From an uncultured SAR86 cluster bacterium (lineage in GTDB: Bacteria; Pseudomonadota; Gammaproteobacteria; Magnimaribacterales; D2472), in assembly GCA_902557645.1 (NCBI GenBank), contig CACEAP010000002.1:1-64000 (forward strand): a stretch of DNA of 64,000 nt, in the 5' to 3' direction. How positions within the stretch are numbered: position 1 is the first letter of the stretch; each line of letters starts with the position of its first letter. Of this stretch, positions 44,989 to 54,308 are shown one piece after another. Under the pieces are notes generated by a model. It was not told the origin of the DNA, did not search any database, and was given only the letters and a program-made list of their open reading frames with translations. Both the position numbers and the translations under genes were made by a program.

Positions 44989-46380
44989 TTAACTACTTTC
45001 TGAATGCTCAGCTAGTATCCCTGTACTTTGTTCCTCTAATATACTGATAATTCCTTTAGATGAAGATGCAGTAAAGGAATGAAGAAGTGTTGTTGGAATA
45101 GCTACCAATAAACCTAGAACAGTTGTAACTAGGGCTTGAGATATACCACCAGCCATTAATTTTGGATCGCCTGTTCCATATAATGTGATTTGTTGGAAAG
45201 TTACGATCATTCCAGTAACTGTTCCTAATAAACCTGCTAATGGAGCAACCACTGAGATTATCCTAACAACACTTATGCCTCTTTCTATAGATGGTCTTTC
45301 AGCCATGATCGCTTCTGCTAAACGTAATTCAAGAGTATCTATATCTTTCTTGAAGTTATCTTGTCCTACTTTAAGAACTCTGCCTAATGGATTACCTAAG
45401 TCAGCTGTTTTAGACTTTGTTTGCTTATTAACAGCAATACCAACCATGTATAAGCTGTAGAGCTTCCAAAATGCTATGGCAACACCAATAATACCAACAA
45501 CAATAATTGCATAACCAACCTCTCTACCTTGAGCAGCTCTTTCTGCAAGAGATGGGGTTTGAATTAAATTAGCTAACAAACTACCGCCAGTAGGGCCAGT
45601 TGGATCGACACCAAATTTAACTTGATCGCCGCCTTCTGCATTTCCTAAATTCTTAGCGCTCTTTGTATATCTCCCAGCTGGTTGTCTTGGAAGAAAAGCA
45701 TATTGTCCTTTTGATGATGCAAATTCTAAATACTTACCATCACAAACAGCATTAAATAAACCCACACGTGTTACTTCACAATCGCTTGTTTCACCATCAA
45801 CATCTATTACAGTAGTATTAAATTTAACAACATTGCCACCTGCAACCATTTCATTTTGGATTTCATACCAAAGTCGCTCAATCTCTCTAATAGTTGGTAA
45901 TTCAGTTGTCTCAGACATCTTTCCAGTTAGCTCATTTAAAAAAGCAACTCTTTCTAAGCCAAATTCTGCAGAGGTTAATGAATTAGCAAACATAGAAGAA
46001 GACTCACCTGCTGAGCTTTGTAAATGACCAAATAACTCTACCAATGAACCTAATTCTTTTTTATAAGCTTCTTCTTTAACTCTTAAAATTTCTTGATTTG
46101 CTTTGTATTCTGCTTCTAATTTGTCTGCAATTCTTTCTTGTCTTGCAAGTTCTCTCTTTTCTGCAGCTAAAATACTAGCTTGTTTATTTTTATCAGCTAA
46201 AAATACAGCTTCCCGTCTAGCGTTTTCAGCCTGCTCTTTTACTTTACCTTCTTTAACAAGAGCTAAAAGTGCTTCAACAGTAGTAGGCTCTTGATCAACA
46301 ACCTCATCTGCATCTTGAGATAATGCTGGATTGGCAAAGGTAACAATTACTAAAAAGTAAAATAAATTTAAATATTTCAT
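44989..46380 (-). CDS. TtpC-like MotA/TolQ/ExbB proton channel family protein with long N-terminal domain
   Basis: 463 residues: signal peptide (about 1-21, ending ALSQ), a long coiled-coil and beta-rich periplasmic domain (about 30-285), then TolQ-type helices with PLAGLLGTVTGMIVTFQQITLYGTG near 380. In Vibrio, TtpC is the fourth partner needed by TonB2, and this gene has the same size and order. The coiled coil (KQASILAAEKRELARQERI) could reach the peptidoglycan; that is inference. It overlaps the DUF3450 gene by one base. Confidence 0.9.
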   Translation of the reverse strand: MKYLNLFYFLVIVTFANPALSQDADEVVDQEPTTVEALLALVKEGKVKEQAENARREAVFLADKNKQASILAAEKRELARQERIADKLEAEYKANQEILRVKEEAYKKELGSLVELFGHLQSSAGESSSMFANSLTSAEFGLERVAFLNELTGKMSETTELPTIREIERLWYEIQNEMVAGGNVVKFNTTVIDVDGETSDCEVTRVGLFNAVCDGKYLEFASSKGQYAFLPRQPAGRYTKSAKNLGNAEGGDQVKFGVDPTGPTGGSLLANLIQTPSLAERAAQGREVGYAIIVVGIIGVAIAFWKLYSLYMVGIAVNKQTKSKTADLGNPLGRVLKVGQDNFKKDIDTLELRLAEAIMAERPSIERGISVVRIISVVAPLAGLLGTVTGMIVTFQQITLYGTGDPKLMAGGISQALVTTVLGLLVAIPTTLLHSFTASSSKGIISILEEQSTGILAEHSESS

Positions 46381-47138
46381 TAGCTTTGCTCCTTAACAAC
46401 TACTGGCAACATTAGCATATCTGTTGGAGCTAATTTTTTTGCCATTCTGATTCCATCTCGAATAGCGGTTCTATATCCACTATCTAATTCGACCCAGTCA
46501 TTAGTTTTTTTGTCCCAAATACCGCTAGTCCTTTCATCTTTGGTTTGATAAAACATGCCAATTCTTCCAACAACTAAAACATTAGCAACAATCTCTTGGC
46601 CATCAATAACAATAGGTGATTCAAAAGCGTCTATCTTTCTGCCGTATTCACTTTCAATATTGTAGGCTTCTAGTATCTGCCTAACTTGCTCTGAAGCTGT
46701 AACTTTAGGATTTGATAAAGAGCTTCTAACTAGATCAAGTCTTTGCTTCCTTTCTTCAAGATGAAAGGGAATATCTAAATCAACAAACTTTTCAAGCCCC
46801 TCTAACATTCTTTGTGCTAGCGGCGGTATTTGTCTTTGCATTACAACAACTTGAGTTAACTGATCATCTAGCTTATCCATTAGCTCTAATTGAGCCTGAA
46901 TTTGGATTCTTTTTTGCTCGTTATATATCTTAAGTCCCTCTACTTGCTTAGAGACGACTTTCCATTCATTAATTATCTTGTCAGTTTGTTTTTCTGTGCT
47001 GTCAATCTTGTCTTGAGATATAGCAGATTCATTTGAGTTATCTCTTCCAACCTCTAACACCAATTCCATTTCTGTAGCATTAATTACAAAAGGCATTATC
47101 AAAGCAAGAGACATTATTATGGCTCGTAATTTCAACAT
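46380..47138 (-). CDS. DUF3450 periplasmic protein of the TonB2 cluster
   Basis: A 252-residue protein with a signal peptide (about 1-21, IMPFVINATE) and an extended coiled coil (about 40-110), ending in a small alpha/beta part with GIRMAKKLAPTDMLMLPV. It matches DUF3450, always found next to TtpC-ExbB-ExbD-TonB genes in gammaproteobacteria. Function unknown. It opens the six-gene operon, whose leader carries two palindromes. Confidence 0.87.
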   Translation of the reverse strand: MLKLRAIIMSLALIMPFVINATEMELVLEVGRDNSNESAISQDKIDSTEKQTDKIINEWKVVSKQVEGLKIYNEQKRIQIQAQLELMDKLDDQLTQVVVMQRQIPPLAQRMLEGLEKFVDLDIPFHLEERKQRLDLVRSSLSNPKVTASEQVRQILEAYNIESEYGRKIDAFESPIVIDGQEIVANVLVVGRIGMFYQTKDERTSGIWDKKTNDWVELDSGYRTAIRDGIRMAKKLAPTDMLMLPVVVKEQS

Positions 47139-47199
47139 ATTTAGTTGCTCCCTATTACTTTATAGTTACATCTAAAATAACTACTTTTAAAGTTTAGAC

Positions 47200-47229
47200 A
47201 TTCTAACAAGTTAGTATTAAATTTAACAA
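47200..47229 (-). promoter_or_regulatory. Candidate promoter and overlapping operator of the TonB2 cluster
   Basis: On the minus strand TTGTTA (47229-47224) and TAGAAT (47205-47200) are 18 bp apart, giving a leader of about 55 nt. The palindrome CTAAC-AA-GTTAG (47203-47214; extended ATnCTAACnnGTTAGnAT over 47200-47217) covers the -10 and would suit a repressor. Regulator unknown. Confidence 0.45.
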
Positions 47230-47239
47230 ATTTATTTAT

Positions 47240-47253
47240 TGAGATTAGTCTCA
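47240..47253. promoter_or_regulatory. Second palindrome upstream of the TonB2 cluster promoter
   Basis: TGAGATTAGTCTCA is a near-perfect 14-bp dyad (12 of 14 bases symmetric, allowing G-T pairing in RNA), located just upstream of the -35. It resembles but does not match a Fur box. It could be an activator site or a weak end-of-gene stem for the DUF1295 gene. Confidence 0.35.
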
Positions 47254-47279
47254 CTTTCTTGCAAATTGATAAAAAAAGT

Positions 47280-48125
47280 TTACCAAAATTTAATCATAAC
47301 TGTGGGTGTATTTTTCATATAAGCGATATAATCTGGGTCTTCTCCCCATTTTTTCTTACCTATACCCTCAAGCATCCTAACTCCACTAATCTTTACAAGT
47401 AATAGATATGTCCAGATTGGAGATATTAGAGTTAAAAATTCTAGGCCTGACAATGAAGAAAATGACATAACGGCAACACCAGTCCATAAAGTAATCTCAC
47501 CAAAATAATTTGGGTGCCTAGATCGGCTCCATAGGCCACTAGTTATAAATTTATCTCTATTTTCAGGAACTGCTCTAAAGATTGTTTTTTGACGATCAGC
47601 AATTATTTCTATAGCAAGCCCGCCAATAAACATTAATAAACCTGTATAAAAAATAGGATTAATGATGATACCTGTTTCGCTTGCTATTGCGGTTATGGCG
47701 CATAAAGAACAAAGTGCAACCCAAGTTCCTTGGATAGTCCATGCCATAAAGAACTGAGCTATATCAGGTTTTATGGTTGTAAATCGCTTATCTTTTCCAT
47801 CCTTAGCTATTCTTAAGAATAAAAAAGATCCTAAACGAACTGCCCATAAAATAACTAAAATTGAAATTGTTATTGAGCCCCAATTAATATCGCCTGTTGT
47901 TGTTAAGTATATACAATATGCGAATACACTAGAGTAAGTAAGACTGCCAGTTAAATCATAAAATTTTTCTGTTTGAAGTATATAAGCTGGGACAAAAGCA
48001 ACCCATTGAATTATATAGATAAATAAGACTACATTTTGGACAACTTCATTGCCAATAGCTAAGCTAATTCCATAAGGAATAACAAAACCAATAACTGCAA
48101 AAGCTAGATAAATTAATGATTGCAT
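47280..48125 (-). CDS. DUF1295 family membrane protein (steroid 5-alpha-reductase-like fold)
   Basis: Integral membrane protein of 281 residues with about seven helices. The C-terminal signature SRHPNYFGEITLWTGVAVMSF matches DUF1295, related to steroid 5-alpha reductases and isoprenylcysteine methyltransferases; ISGVRMLEGIGKKKWG follows. A lipid or sterol-like reductase activity is plausible but unproven. It begins three bases after the M2 peptidase gene, so they form an operon. Confidence 0.88.
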   Translation of the reverse strand: MQSLIYLAFAVIGFVIPYGISLAIGNEVVQNVVLFIYIIQWVAFVPAYILQTEKFYDLTGSLTYSSVFAYCIYLTTTGDINWGSITISILVILWAVRLGSFLFLRIAKDGKDKRFTTIKPDIAQFFMAWTIQGTWVALCSLCAITAIASETGIIINPIFYTGLLMFIGGLAIEIIADRQKTIFRAVPENRDKFITSGLWSRSRHPNYFGEITLWTGVAVMSFSSLSGLEFLTLISPIWTYLLLVKISGVRMLEGIGKKKWGEDPDYIAYMKNTPTVMIKFW

Positions 48126-48128
48126 AAT

Positions 48129-49943
48129 TTACTCCCAACCGCATGAGCGGCCTTTATTTTCTTCTTCAAGCCAATCTTGAAGAGGTTTATAATAATTTAA
48201 AATTGATCGTCCACTTAAAACTCTATCTCCTGTTAAAGCTTCAAATGCATCTTGCCATGGCTTGCTCTGTCCAAGAGCCAACATATTTCTAATCTTAATT
48301 CCTACTTCAGGATTATTATATATTGAACATTCATGCAGAGGACCTTCAAAATCCATTTCATTACATAGCGCTTCATGAAATTGATATTGCATAATTTTTG
48401 CTAAATAGTATCTAGTATATGGAGTATTTCCAGGAATATGATATTTGGCACCAGGATCAAAATATTCTTCACCTCTTGGCATTGGCGATGTTATACCTTG
48501 ATATTTCTCTCTTAACTCCCACCAACTAGAATTTAGATTATCTTCTGATATCTCACCAGTAAAGACTCCTGATCTCCACTTATCAAGCATTAGAGTCCAT
48601 GGAAGAGAAACTACACCATCTAAAGCTTGCTTCATTAGAAGTGCTATAGGGTCTTTTTCAGCAGCTTCTGCCTCTGCCTCAGTAACAAAACCAATCTGAG
48701 TAAGATAATCAGGCGTAATTGATAAAGATAATAGATCGCCTACAGCTTCATGAAAACCATCGTTTGCACCACTTCTATAAACTGATGGGAGGTGATTATA
48801 TGCCTGATAGTAAAATATATGACCTAGTTCATGATGAATTACTACAAAATCTTCTGCATTTTTTTCAATACACATTTTAATTCTAATGTCTTTGGTTGCT
48901 GGATCTAGATCCCATGCTGATGCATGACATACAACATTTCTATCTTGAGGTTTAACAAATAATGATCGCTCCCAAAAAGTATCTGGTAATGGCTCAAACC
49001 CTAAGGATAAGAAGAAATCTTCTGCTATTTCAACCATTTCAATTTCAGTTAATTCTTTATCTAAAATAATTGAAGTCAAATCTATTGATTCAGTATTTGG
49101 ATCTTCTTCAAACACAATATCATAAATATTTGCCCAAGATTGTCCCCACATATTCCCTAATATATGTGCAGGAAGCATACCTTCGGCAGGTACTACATCA
49201 TCACCATATTCTTCATTAAGCTCAGCTCTTACATGGCATTGCAAAGCATCATACAAAGGTTTCACCTCTTCCCAGACTCTATCGGTGTCAGCAAGAAAAT
49301 CTTCTGCTGGCATGTCATATTTACTAAACCATAAATCTGTTAATCCATCATACCCAAGATCTTTAGCGCCAAGTTCTCCTATTTCAACCATACGCAAGTA
49401 CTTATCTTTCATAGGCTTGCCAATTTCTCGCCAACCTGTCCATGCCTTTAAAAGCTCATCAGGATTTCTTGAAAAATCTATTATTTGCTCAAAAGCTTCA
49501 AGATCATAACAATCATCTTCGCTAAAACAGTGTTTTCCTGAACCATACATTGCGCCTAATTCGGATTCTATATTTGCTAATTCTCCAGCAAGCGCATCAT
49601 CTAGCGGCGCTGGCATCACAAAACCACCTTTTATAAGATCTAATTTTCTTCTCATGTCCTCTGGAAGATCTAAATGATCAAATGTTGCAGCTTCATTTGC
49701 CCTTTGAACAGACATAAGAGAGTAGCGTTTACCATAATCAGCAACTATCTTTTGTGAATCGTAAGTTATAAAATTAGAACTAATCCAATATGCAGAAGAA
49801 ATAACTGGACCAAGGGCTTTATCCTCTTGCTCTACTTTCTCTAAAAAAGACTCTGCATCAGATATAGTTTTAACTTTAGGATCATTTGTAGAACAGGAAA
49901 CAGTAATAAAAATTGTTATAACTAAGATAAATAATTTGTTCAT
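48129..49943 (-). CDS. M2 family zinc peptidase lipoprotein (peptidyl-dipeptidase A, ACE-like)
   Basis: Zinc dipeptidyl carboxypeptidase homologous to angiotensin-converting enzyme; 604 residues, the normal single-domain length. A lipoprotein signal with lipobox VSC at about residues 15-17 indicates export. The zinc motif HHELGH is near 372 and the third ligand Glu lies in GFHEAVGD about 25 residues later. It probably trims peptides at the cell surface to feed scavenging. It diverges from efp across 38 nt. Confidence 0.94.
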   Translation of the reverse strand: MNKLFILVITIFITVSCSTNDPKVKTISDAESFLEKVEQEDKALGPVISSAYWISSNFITYDSQKIVADYGKRYSLMSVQRANEAATFDHLDLPEDMRRKLDLIKGGFVMPAPLDDALAGELANIESELGAMYGSGKHCFSEDDCYDLEAFEQIIDFSRNPDELLKAWTGWREIGKPMKDKYLRMVEIGELGAKDLGYDGLTDLWFSKYDMPAEDFLADTDRVWEEVKPLYDALQCHVRAELNEEYGDDVVPAEGMLPAHILGNMWGQSWANIYDIVFEEDPNTESIDLTSIILDKELTEIEMVEIAEDFFLSLGFEPLPDTFWERSLFVKPQDRNVVCHASAWDLDPATKDIRIKMCIEKNAEDFVVIHHELGHIFYYQAYNHLPSVYRSGANDGFHEAVGDLLSLSITPDYLTQIGFVTEAEAEAAEKDPIALLMKQALDGVVSLPWTLMLDKWRSGVFTGEISEDNLNSSWWELREKYQGITSPMPRGEEYFDPGAKYHIPGNTPYTRYYLAKIMQYQFHEALCNEMDFEGPLHECSIYNNPEVGIKIRNMLALGQSKPWQDAFEALTGDRVLSGRSILNYYKPLQDWLEEENKGRSCGWE

Positions 49944-49981
49944 TTGATAATCACCCCTTTAAAATAGACTTATAGTATATT

Positions 49982-50542
49982 ATGAAAATTTCAACAAACC
50001 AGTTTAAAAACGGAACTAAATTATTATTAGATGGAGCTCCTTGCTCTATTATTGATCATGAGTTCCATAAACCTGGCAAAGGCCAAGCTGTAATGCGAGT
50101 AAAATACAGAAACTTGTTAACAGGTAATGTTATTGATAAAACTTTTAAGTCTGGGGAAAGTGTTGAGGCTGCGGACATAAATCATAGAGAAATGGATTTT
50201 CTATATTCTGATGGAGAGATATGGAATTTTATGGATCCTGATAATTTTGATCAATTAGAAGTGGGCTCTGAGTTAATGGTTGATGCTAAAAAGTGGCTGG
50301 TAGGACAAGAAAGATGTGAGATTGTCTTATGGAATGATCAACCAATCAGCGTTGAGGCTCCAGTATTTGTAAATCTTGTAATAAAAAATTCTGAACCAGG
50401 TGTTAAGGGTGATACTGTTTCAGGAGCAACAAAAGTAGCTGAACTTGAAACCGGTGTAAGTATTCATGTTCCACTGTTTGTTAATGAAGGAGAGACTATA
50501 AAAGTAGATACTCGTTCAGAGAGCTATGTAAGTAGAGTTTAA
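49982..50542 (+). CDS. efp: Translation elongation factor P
   Basis: Helps ribosomes through polyproline stretches. The 186 residues form three beta domains. Lys33 in HKPGKGQA is the likely post-translational modification site, at the position corresponding to E. coli Lys34. The epmA/epmB modification genes are not in the window. A TATAGT-like -10 lies just before the ATG with no Shine-Dalgarno. Its stop overlaps the argS start by one base. Confidence 0.96.
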   Translation: MKISTNQFKNGTKLLLDGAPCSIIDHEFHKPGKGQAVMRVKYRNLLTGNVIDKTFKSGESVEAADINHREMDFLYSDGEIWNFMDPDNFDQLEVGSELMVDAKKWLVGQERCEIVLWNDQPISVEAPVFVNLVIKNSEPGVKGDTVSGATKVAELETGVSIHVPLFVNEGETIKVDTRSESYVSRV

Positions 50543-52287
50543 TGATGATAACTTTTTTTGATAAGCATATTTGTAACTATCTAGATAATGAAAGTGGTTA
50601 TGATGAATCTGATATTAAGCTAATTAAAGAAAAATATAAAACTGAAATAACAGATGATTTATCTAAGGGTCATATAACAACAAATGTTGGGCTGGTTGCT
50701 GGGAGTATTCTTGAAGAAAATCCAAAAAACTTAGCTAAAAATATTAAATCTTATTTAATAAGTCTAAGTGAAATAGATAATATAGAAATTGCGGGTCCAG
50801 GCTTCTTAAATATTTTCTTGGATAGGTCTTATTTTGCAAATGTTATTGATGATTCTTTAAAATTAGGCCGAGACTTCGGCTCTTCACAAAATGGTAATGG
50901 TAAAAAAATTCAAATTGAGTTTGTTTCAGCAAACCCAACAGGACCCCTTCATGTTGGGCATGGAAGAGGAGCTGCCTTTGGCGATGCTATAGGAAAAATA
51001 CTGCAAGCGAATGGTTACTTGGTTTCTAAAGAGTACTATATTAATGATGCGGGCAGACAAATTGATATCCTTACAGTAAGTGTCCTGCTCCGACTATACG
51101 ATTGTTTTAATGATAAAGAGTTCCCTGATAGTGGCTATAAAGGCAAATACATAATTGAAATTGCAAAAGAGCTCAACTCAGAAAAGAAACTTTCAAATGA
51201 AGAAATAAAAGAAATCATAACTAATCTTCCAAGTGATTCTGAAGAAGAAATTGATCTACTAATAAGAGAATTCAAAGCAAAAGATTCTATTTTATGGAGC
51301 AGGACAAAACAGGAATCTCTAAAAGTTGTTTTAAAGAGTATTAAAGAGGACCTTAAAGATTTTAAAGTTGAATTTGATGAGTGGTATTTTGAATCTAGTT
51401 TAGGGACTCTTCAAGAAAAAGATTCTAAAATTTCCTCTGCAATACAAGAATTGCAAAAGAAAGAATTAGCATATAAAAAAAATGGGGCTCTTTGGTTAAA
51501 AACCAATCATGCTGGAGACGATAAAGACAGAGTCTTAATTAGAGAGGATGGGAGAGCTACATATTTTGCTTCAGATGTTGCTTATCATAAACATAAAGTT
51601 GATAGAGGTTTTGATAAGCTTATAAATGTATGGGGATCTGATCATCATGGCTATATAAAAAGAATTGAAGCTTCTCTTGAAGGTTTAGGATTCTCCAAAG
51701 AAAAACTATTTGTTCAATTAGTTCAATTTGCTAATTTATTTCAAGGTGGAAAAAGACTAAAGATGTCTACAAGAAGTGGAAGCTTTTACACACTTAAAGA
51801 TCTTATTAAAGAAATTGGTGTCGATGCGGCAAGATTTTATTATTTATCCAAACAAGCTGATCAACATCTTGATTTTGATATTGATTTAGCGAAATCAGAG
51901 AACAAAGAAAATTTAATTTTTTATATTCAGTATGCTCATGCAAGAATAAGCTCTATTCAAAGTAAATATCTTTCCAAAAATAAAATTTTACCCAAAAATC
52001 ATCTTTCAATACTAGATGGATCCTATTTGGCTTGTGATCAACTAATTCATGAATCTTCAAAATTTCCAGGGGTTGTTCAAAGAGCTGCGGATACTCTTCA
52101 GCCACACTTGATAGTATTTTATTTAAGAGATTTAGCTCAAATGCTACATAGTTTTTATAATGACCACCCTATTTTAAAAGAATCAAAAGAAAATCAAGCT
52201 TCAATAATACGAAGTTTATCCATAGTCCAGCTTGTTATTTCAAATGGATTAAATCTTTTAGGAATAAAAGCATTAGATAAAATGTAG
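50542..52287 (+). CDS. argS: Arginyl-tRNA synthetase
   Basis: Class I synthetase charging tRNA-Arg, 581 residues. The HIGH motif is HVGHGRG in NPTGPLHVGHGRGAA near 130, and KMSKS is KMSTRSG near 413. N-terminal additional domain and C-terminal anticodon domain are present. The ATG overlaps the efp stop; a second ATG one codon later is equally possible. A SPOR-domain gene follows after 7 nt, as in Pseudomonas. Confidence 0.96.
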   Translation: MMITFFDKHICNYLDNESGYDESDIKLIKEKYKTEITDDLSKGHITTNVGLVAGSILEENPKNLAKNIKSYLISLSEIDNIEIAGPGFLNIFLDRSYFANVIDDSLKLGRDFGSSQNGNGKKIQIEFVSANPTGPLHVGHGRGAAFGDAIGKILQANGYLVSKEYYINDAGRQIDILTVSVLLRLYDCFNDKEFPDSGYKGKYIIEIAKELNSEKKLSNEEIKEIITNLPSDSEEEIDLLIREFKAKDSILWSRTKQESLKVVLKSIKEDLKDFKVEFDEWYFESSLGTLQEKDSKISSAIQELQKKELAYKKNGALWLKTNHAGDDKDRVLIREDGRATYFASDVAYHKHKVDRGFDKLINVWGSDHHGYIKRIEASLEGLGFSKEKLFVQLVQFANLFQGGKRLKMSTRSGSFYTLKDLIKEIGVDAARFYYLSKQADQHLDFDIDLAKSENKENLIFYIQYAHARISSIQSKYLSKNKILPKNHLSILDGSYLACDQLIHESSKFPGVVQRAADTLQPHLIVFYLRDLAQMLHSFYNDHPILKESKENQASIIRSLSIVQLVISNGLNLLGIKALDKM

Positions 52288-52294
52288 TTAAGAT

Positions 52295-52825
52295 ATGAAA
52301 GATTTTGCTCAAAGGGTTAATAAGAAAAAGGGGAAGAATAAAAGTAACAAAGCTATCTTTAGATCTAAAAATAGACAAAAGCCAGTCTTTAAAACAGGGA
52401 TTATAACTTCTCTTTTTATTGCTTCATTTATAGTTATTTCAATATCTTTTTATTTATTTGATACAAACTTAGAAATATTCAAACCAAGCCCAATTTCAGA
52501 AAATAACGTTTCAATAACCTTTCCAGAAAAACTTAAAGACCAAACAGTGTTAATTGAAATTGAAGAAGTAATTAACAAATCAAATTGTGAATACCTTCTT
52601 CAGGTTGAGGCTTATGGTAAAGAAAAATTTGCATCTGAAATGTTATATAAACTTAATAGTATGGATTTAGAACCATTTATTGAAAAAATAGATTCTATTG
52701 ATAGAGTTTTATTTGGAATAATGCTTGGTCCTTATAAGAATAAATCCGAAGTAAATAACGCAAGAGAGGTTATTGTTAGAATTGGTCTCTCGCCTATCGT
52801 AAAAACAAAATGCATGATTCAGTAA
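52295..52825 (+). CDS. SPOR-domain cell-division protein (FtsN-like)
   Basis: 176 residues: a strongly basic cytoplasmic N-terminus (RVNKKKGKNKSNKAIFRSK), one membrane helix (about 40-58) and a C-terminal SPOR fold (about 97-172; EYLLQVEAYGKEKFASEML, FGIMLGPYKNKSEVNNA). SPOR domains bind denuded septal peptidoglycan. The position after argS matches Pseudomonas-type genomes, where hslVU follow; here yggS follows instead, overlapping by 16 nt. It is short for FtsN, with almost no linker. Confidence 0.85.
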   Translation: MKDFAQRVNKKKGKNKSNKAIFRSKNRQKPVFKTGIITSLFIASFIVISISFYLFDTNLEIFKPSPISENNVSITFPEKLKDQTVLIEIEEVINKSNCEYLLQVEAYGKEKFASEMLYKLNSMDLEPFIEKIDSIDRVLFGIMLGPYKNKSEVNNAREVIVRIGLSPIVKTKCMIQ

Positions 52826-53496
52826 ACGATAATCTTCAATCTTTTCAAAGGATCTTTCTAGGGGCTTGCTCAGAATCAGATGTTAAACCAAAAAATATCT
52901 CTATAGTTGCAGTATCTAAGAAAAAAGACATATCTTTAATAAGAGCTGTTTATGAAAATGGCTTTAGGGATTTCGGAGAAAACTTTGCTCAAGAATTATC
53001 TGAAAAATCAAACCAATTAAAAGACTTAAATATCGTATGGCACTATATTGGTCCTATTCAATCAAATAAAGTTAAATTAGTTGCGGCTCATGCTAATTGG
53101 GTACACTCAATAGATAGAGAAAAGATTATTTCAAAGTTGAACTCTTATTGTTCTGAAATCCAAAAAGTTATGAATGTATGTGTTCAGGTTAATATAGATA
53201 ATGAAGCATCAAAATCTGGGATACATCCAGATGAATTATTAAAATACTCATCACTTGTAGATAAACAAAGCCATTTAAACTTAAAAGGCATGATGGTTCT
53301 TCCAAAAATAACAAGCGATCAAACAGAAAATGAGAATGTAATGAAAAAATGTTTTGCACTTCATGCCAACTTAAAATTGGCATACCCCAATGCTAAAACC
53401 TTATCCATGGGAACAACTTCTGATTTTGAATCAGCAATTAAATGTGGTTCTAATATGATAAGAATTGGCGAGTCTATTTTTGGTAAAAGGCAATGA
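52810..53496 (+). CDS. yggS: YggS family pyridoxal-phosphate homeostasis protein (PLPBP)
   Basis: PLP-binding single-barrel protein of 228 residues. The PLP lysine is in IVAVSKKKDISLI near 35, then YENGFRDFGENFAQEL, WHYIGPIQSNKVK, VNIDNEASKSGIHP, and the phosphate-binding SMGTTSDFESAIKCGSNMIRIG near the end. It keeps free PLP and amino-acid pools in balance. It starts the proC-yggT-metX-metW run and overlaps proC by 4 nt. Confidence 0.94.
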   Translation: MHDSVNDNLQSFQRIFLGACSESDVKPKNISIVAVSKKKDISLIRAVYENGFRDFGENFAQELSEKSNQLKDLNIVWHYIGPIQSNKVKLVAAHANWVHSIDREKIISKLNSYCSEIQKVMNVCVQVNIDNEASKSGIHPDELLKYSSLVDKQSHLNLKGMMVLPKITSDQTENENVMKKCFALHANLKLAYPNAKTLSMGTTSDFESAIKCGSNMIRIGESIFGKRQ

Positions 53497-54293
53497 ATCA
53501 GATCATATTTTACGGTTGTGGCAATATTAGCCAAACGATTATTAAAGGTTTGATTTTAGATGGTTTCGCTAAAAAAAATATTCTTTATATTGATAGAAAT
53601 CCTCTAAATAAAAAAAAATTATCTCAATATGGCATCAAATCTGCAGATAAAAGTGAATTAACTACTACTAAAAATCTTATAATTCTTGCTGTAAAGCCAA
53701 AAGACACTCTTGCTGCCTGTAAAGAAATTTCGGCTGTTATTTCAGCGCCACAGTTAATAAGTTTAGTAGCTGGCATTAAGATTAAAAGCCTTAAAAAGAG
53801 CTTTTCTTCAAAAGCTAGCATTGTTAGAGCTATGCCAACTTCTGCATCAACATATAAAAAAGGAATAACAGCAATATATGGAGAGCGAAATTCTGAAGAA
53901 TTGATACTAAATACAAAAAAACTTTTCTCTCGAGTAGGAATAAGCATTCTTCTTCAAGAAGAAGTGGAAATGAACAATTTCACTGGTCTTATAGGAAGTG
54001 GCCCTGCTTATTTCTTTTATTTACTAAAAATCTACAATGAACATTTACTAAACTTATGTGGTGGCAAGCAAAGAGATGTTGATGCAATTATCGTTAATTT
54101 CTTAGAGGGTATCTCATCATCAATATCAGATGGAATTGATTTAGATATGGCAATTGATTTAATTGCCTCAAAAAAAGGAACAACAGAAGCTGGAATTAAT
54201 TCTTTAAAAGATAATAATGTACTTCAATTATTTGAAAAAGGCATAATAAGTGCCATAAACAGATCAAAGGAAATAAGTAATGAATATAAATAA
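53493..54293 (+). CDS. proC: Pyrroline-5-carboxylate reductase
   Basis: Last step of proline synthesis, reducing P5C with NAD(P)H. The 266 residues include the Rossmann start FYGCGNISQTIIKGL, AVKPKD, MPTSAS (RAMPNTP equivalent), the GSGPAYFFYLL hinge near 168-178 and KKGTTEAGINSLKD. The yggS-proC-yggT order is conserved in gammaproteobacteria. Confidence 0.95.
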   Translation: MNQIIFYGCGNISQTIIKGLILDGFAKKNILYIDRNPLNKKKLSQYGIKSADKSELTTTKNLIILAVKPKDTLAACKEISAVISAPQLISLVAGIKIKSLKKSFSSKASIVRAMPTSASTYKKGITAIYGERNSEELILNTKKLFSRVGISILLQEEVEMNNFTGLIGSGPAYFFYLLKIYNEHLLNLCGGKQRDVDAIIVNFLEGISSSISDGIDLDMAIDLIASKKGTTEAGINSLKDNNVLQLFEKGIISAINRSKEISNEYK

Positions 54294-54308
54294 AAGAGGT
54301 TTTTTAAT

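Noticed and set aside
47240-47253. Fur box upstream of the TonB cluster
   Set aside because: The dyad TGAGATTAGTCTCA lacks the central base and the AT core expected of the 7-1-7 Fur consensus; kept only as an unassigned palindrome.
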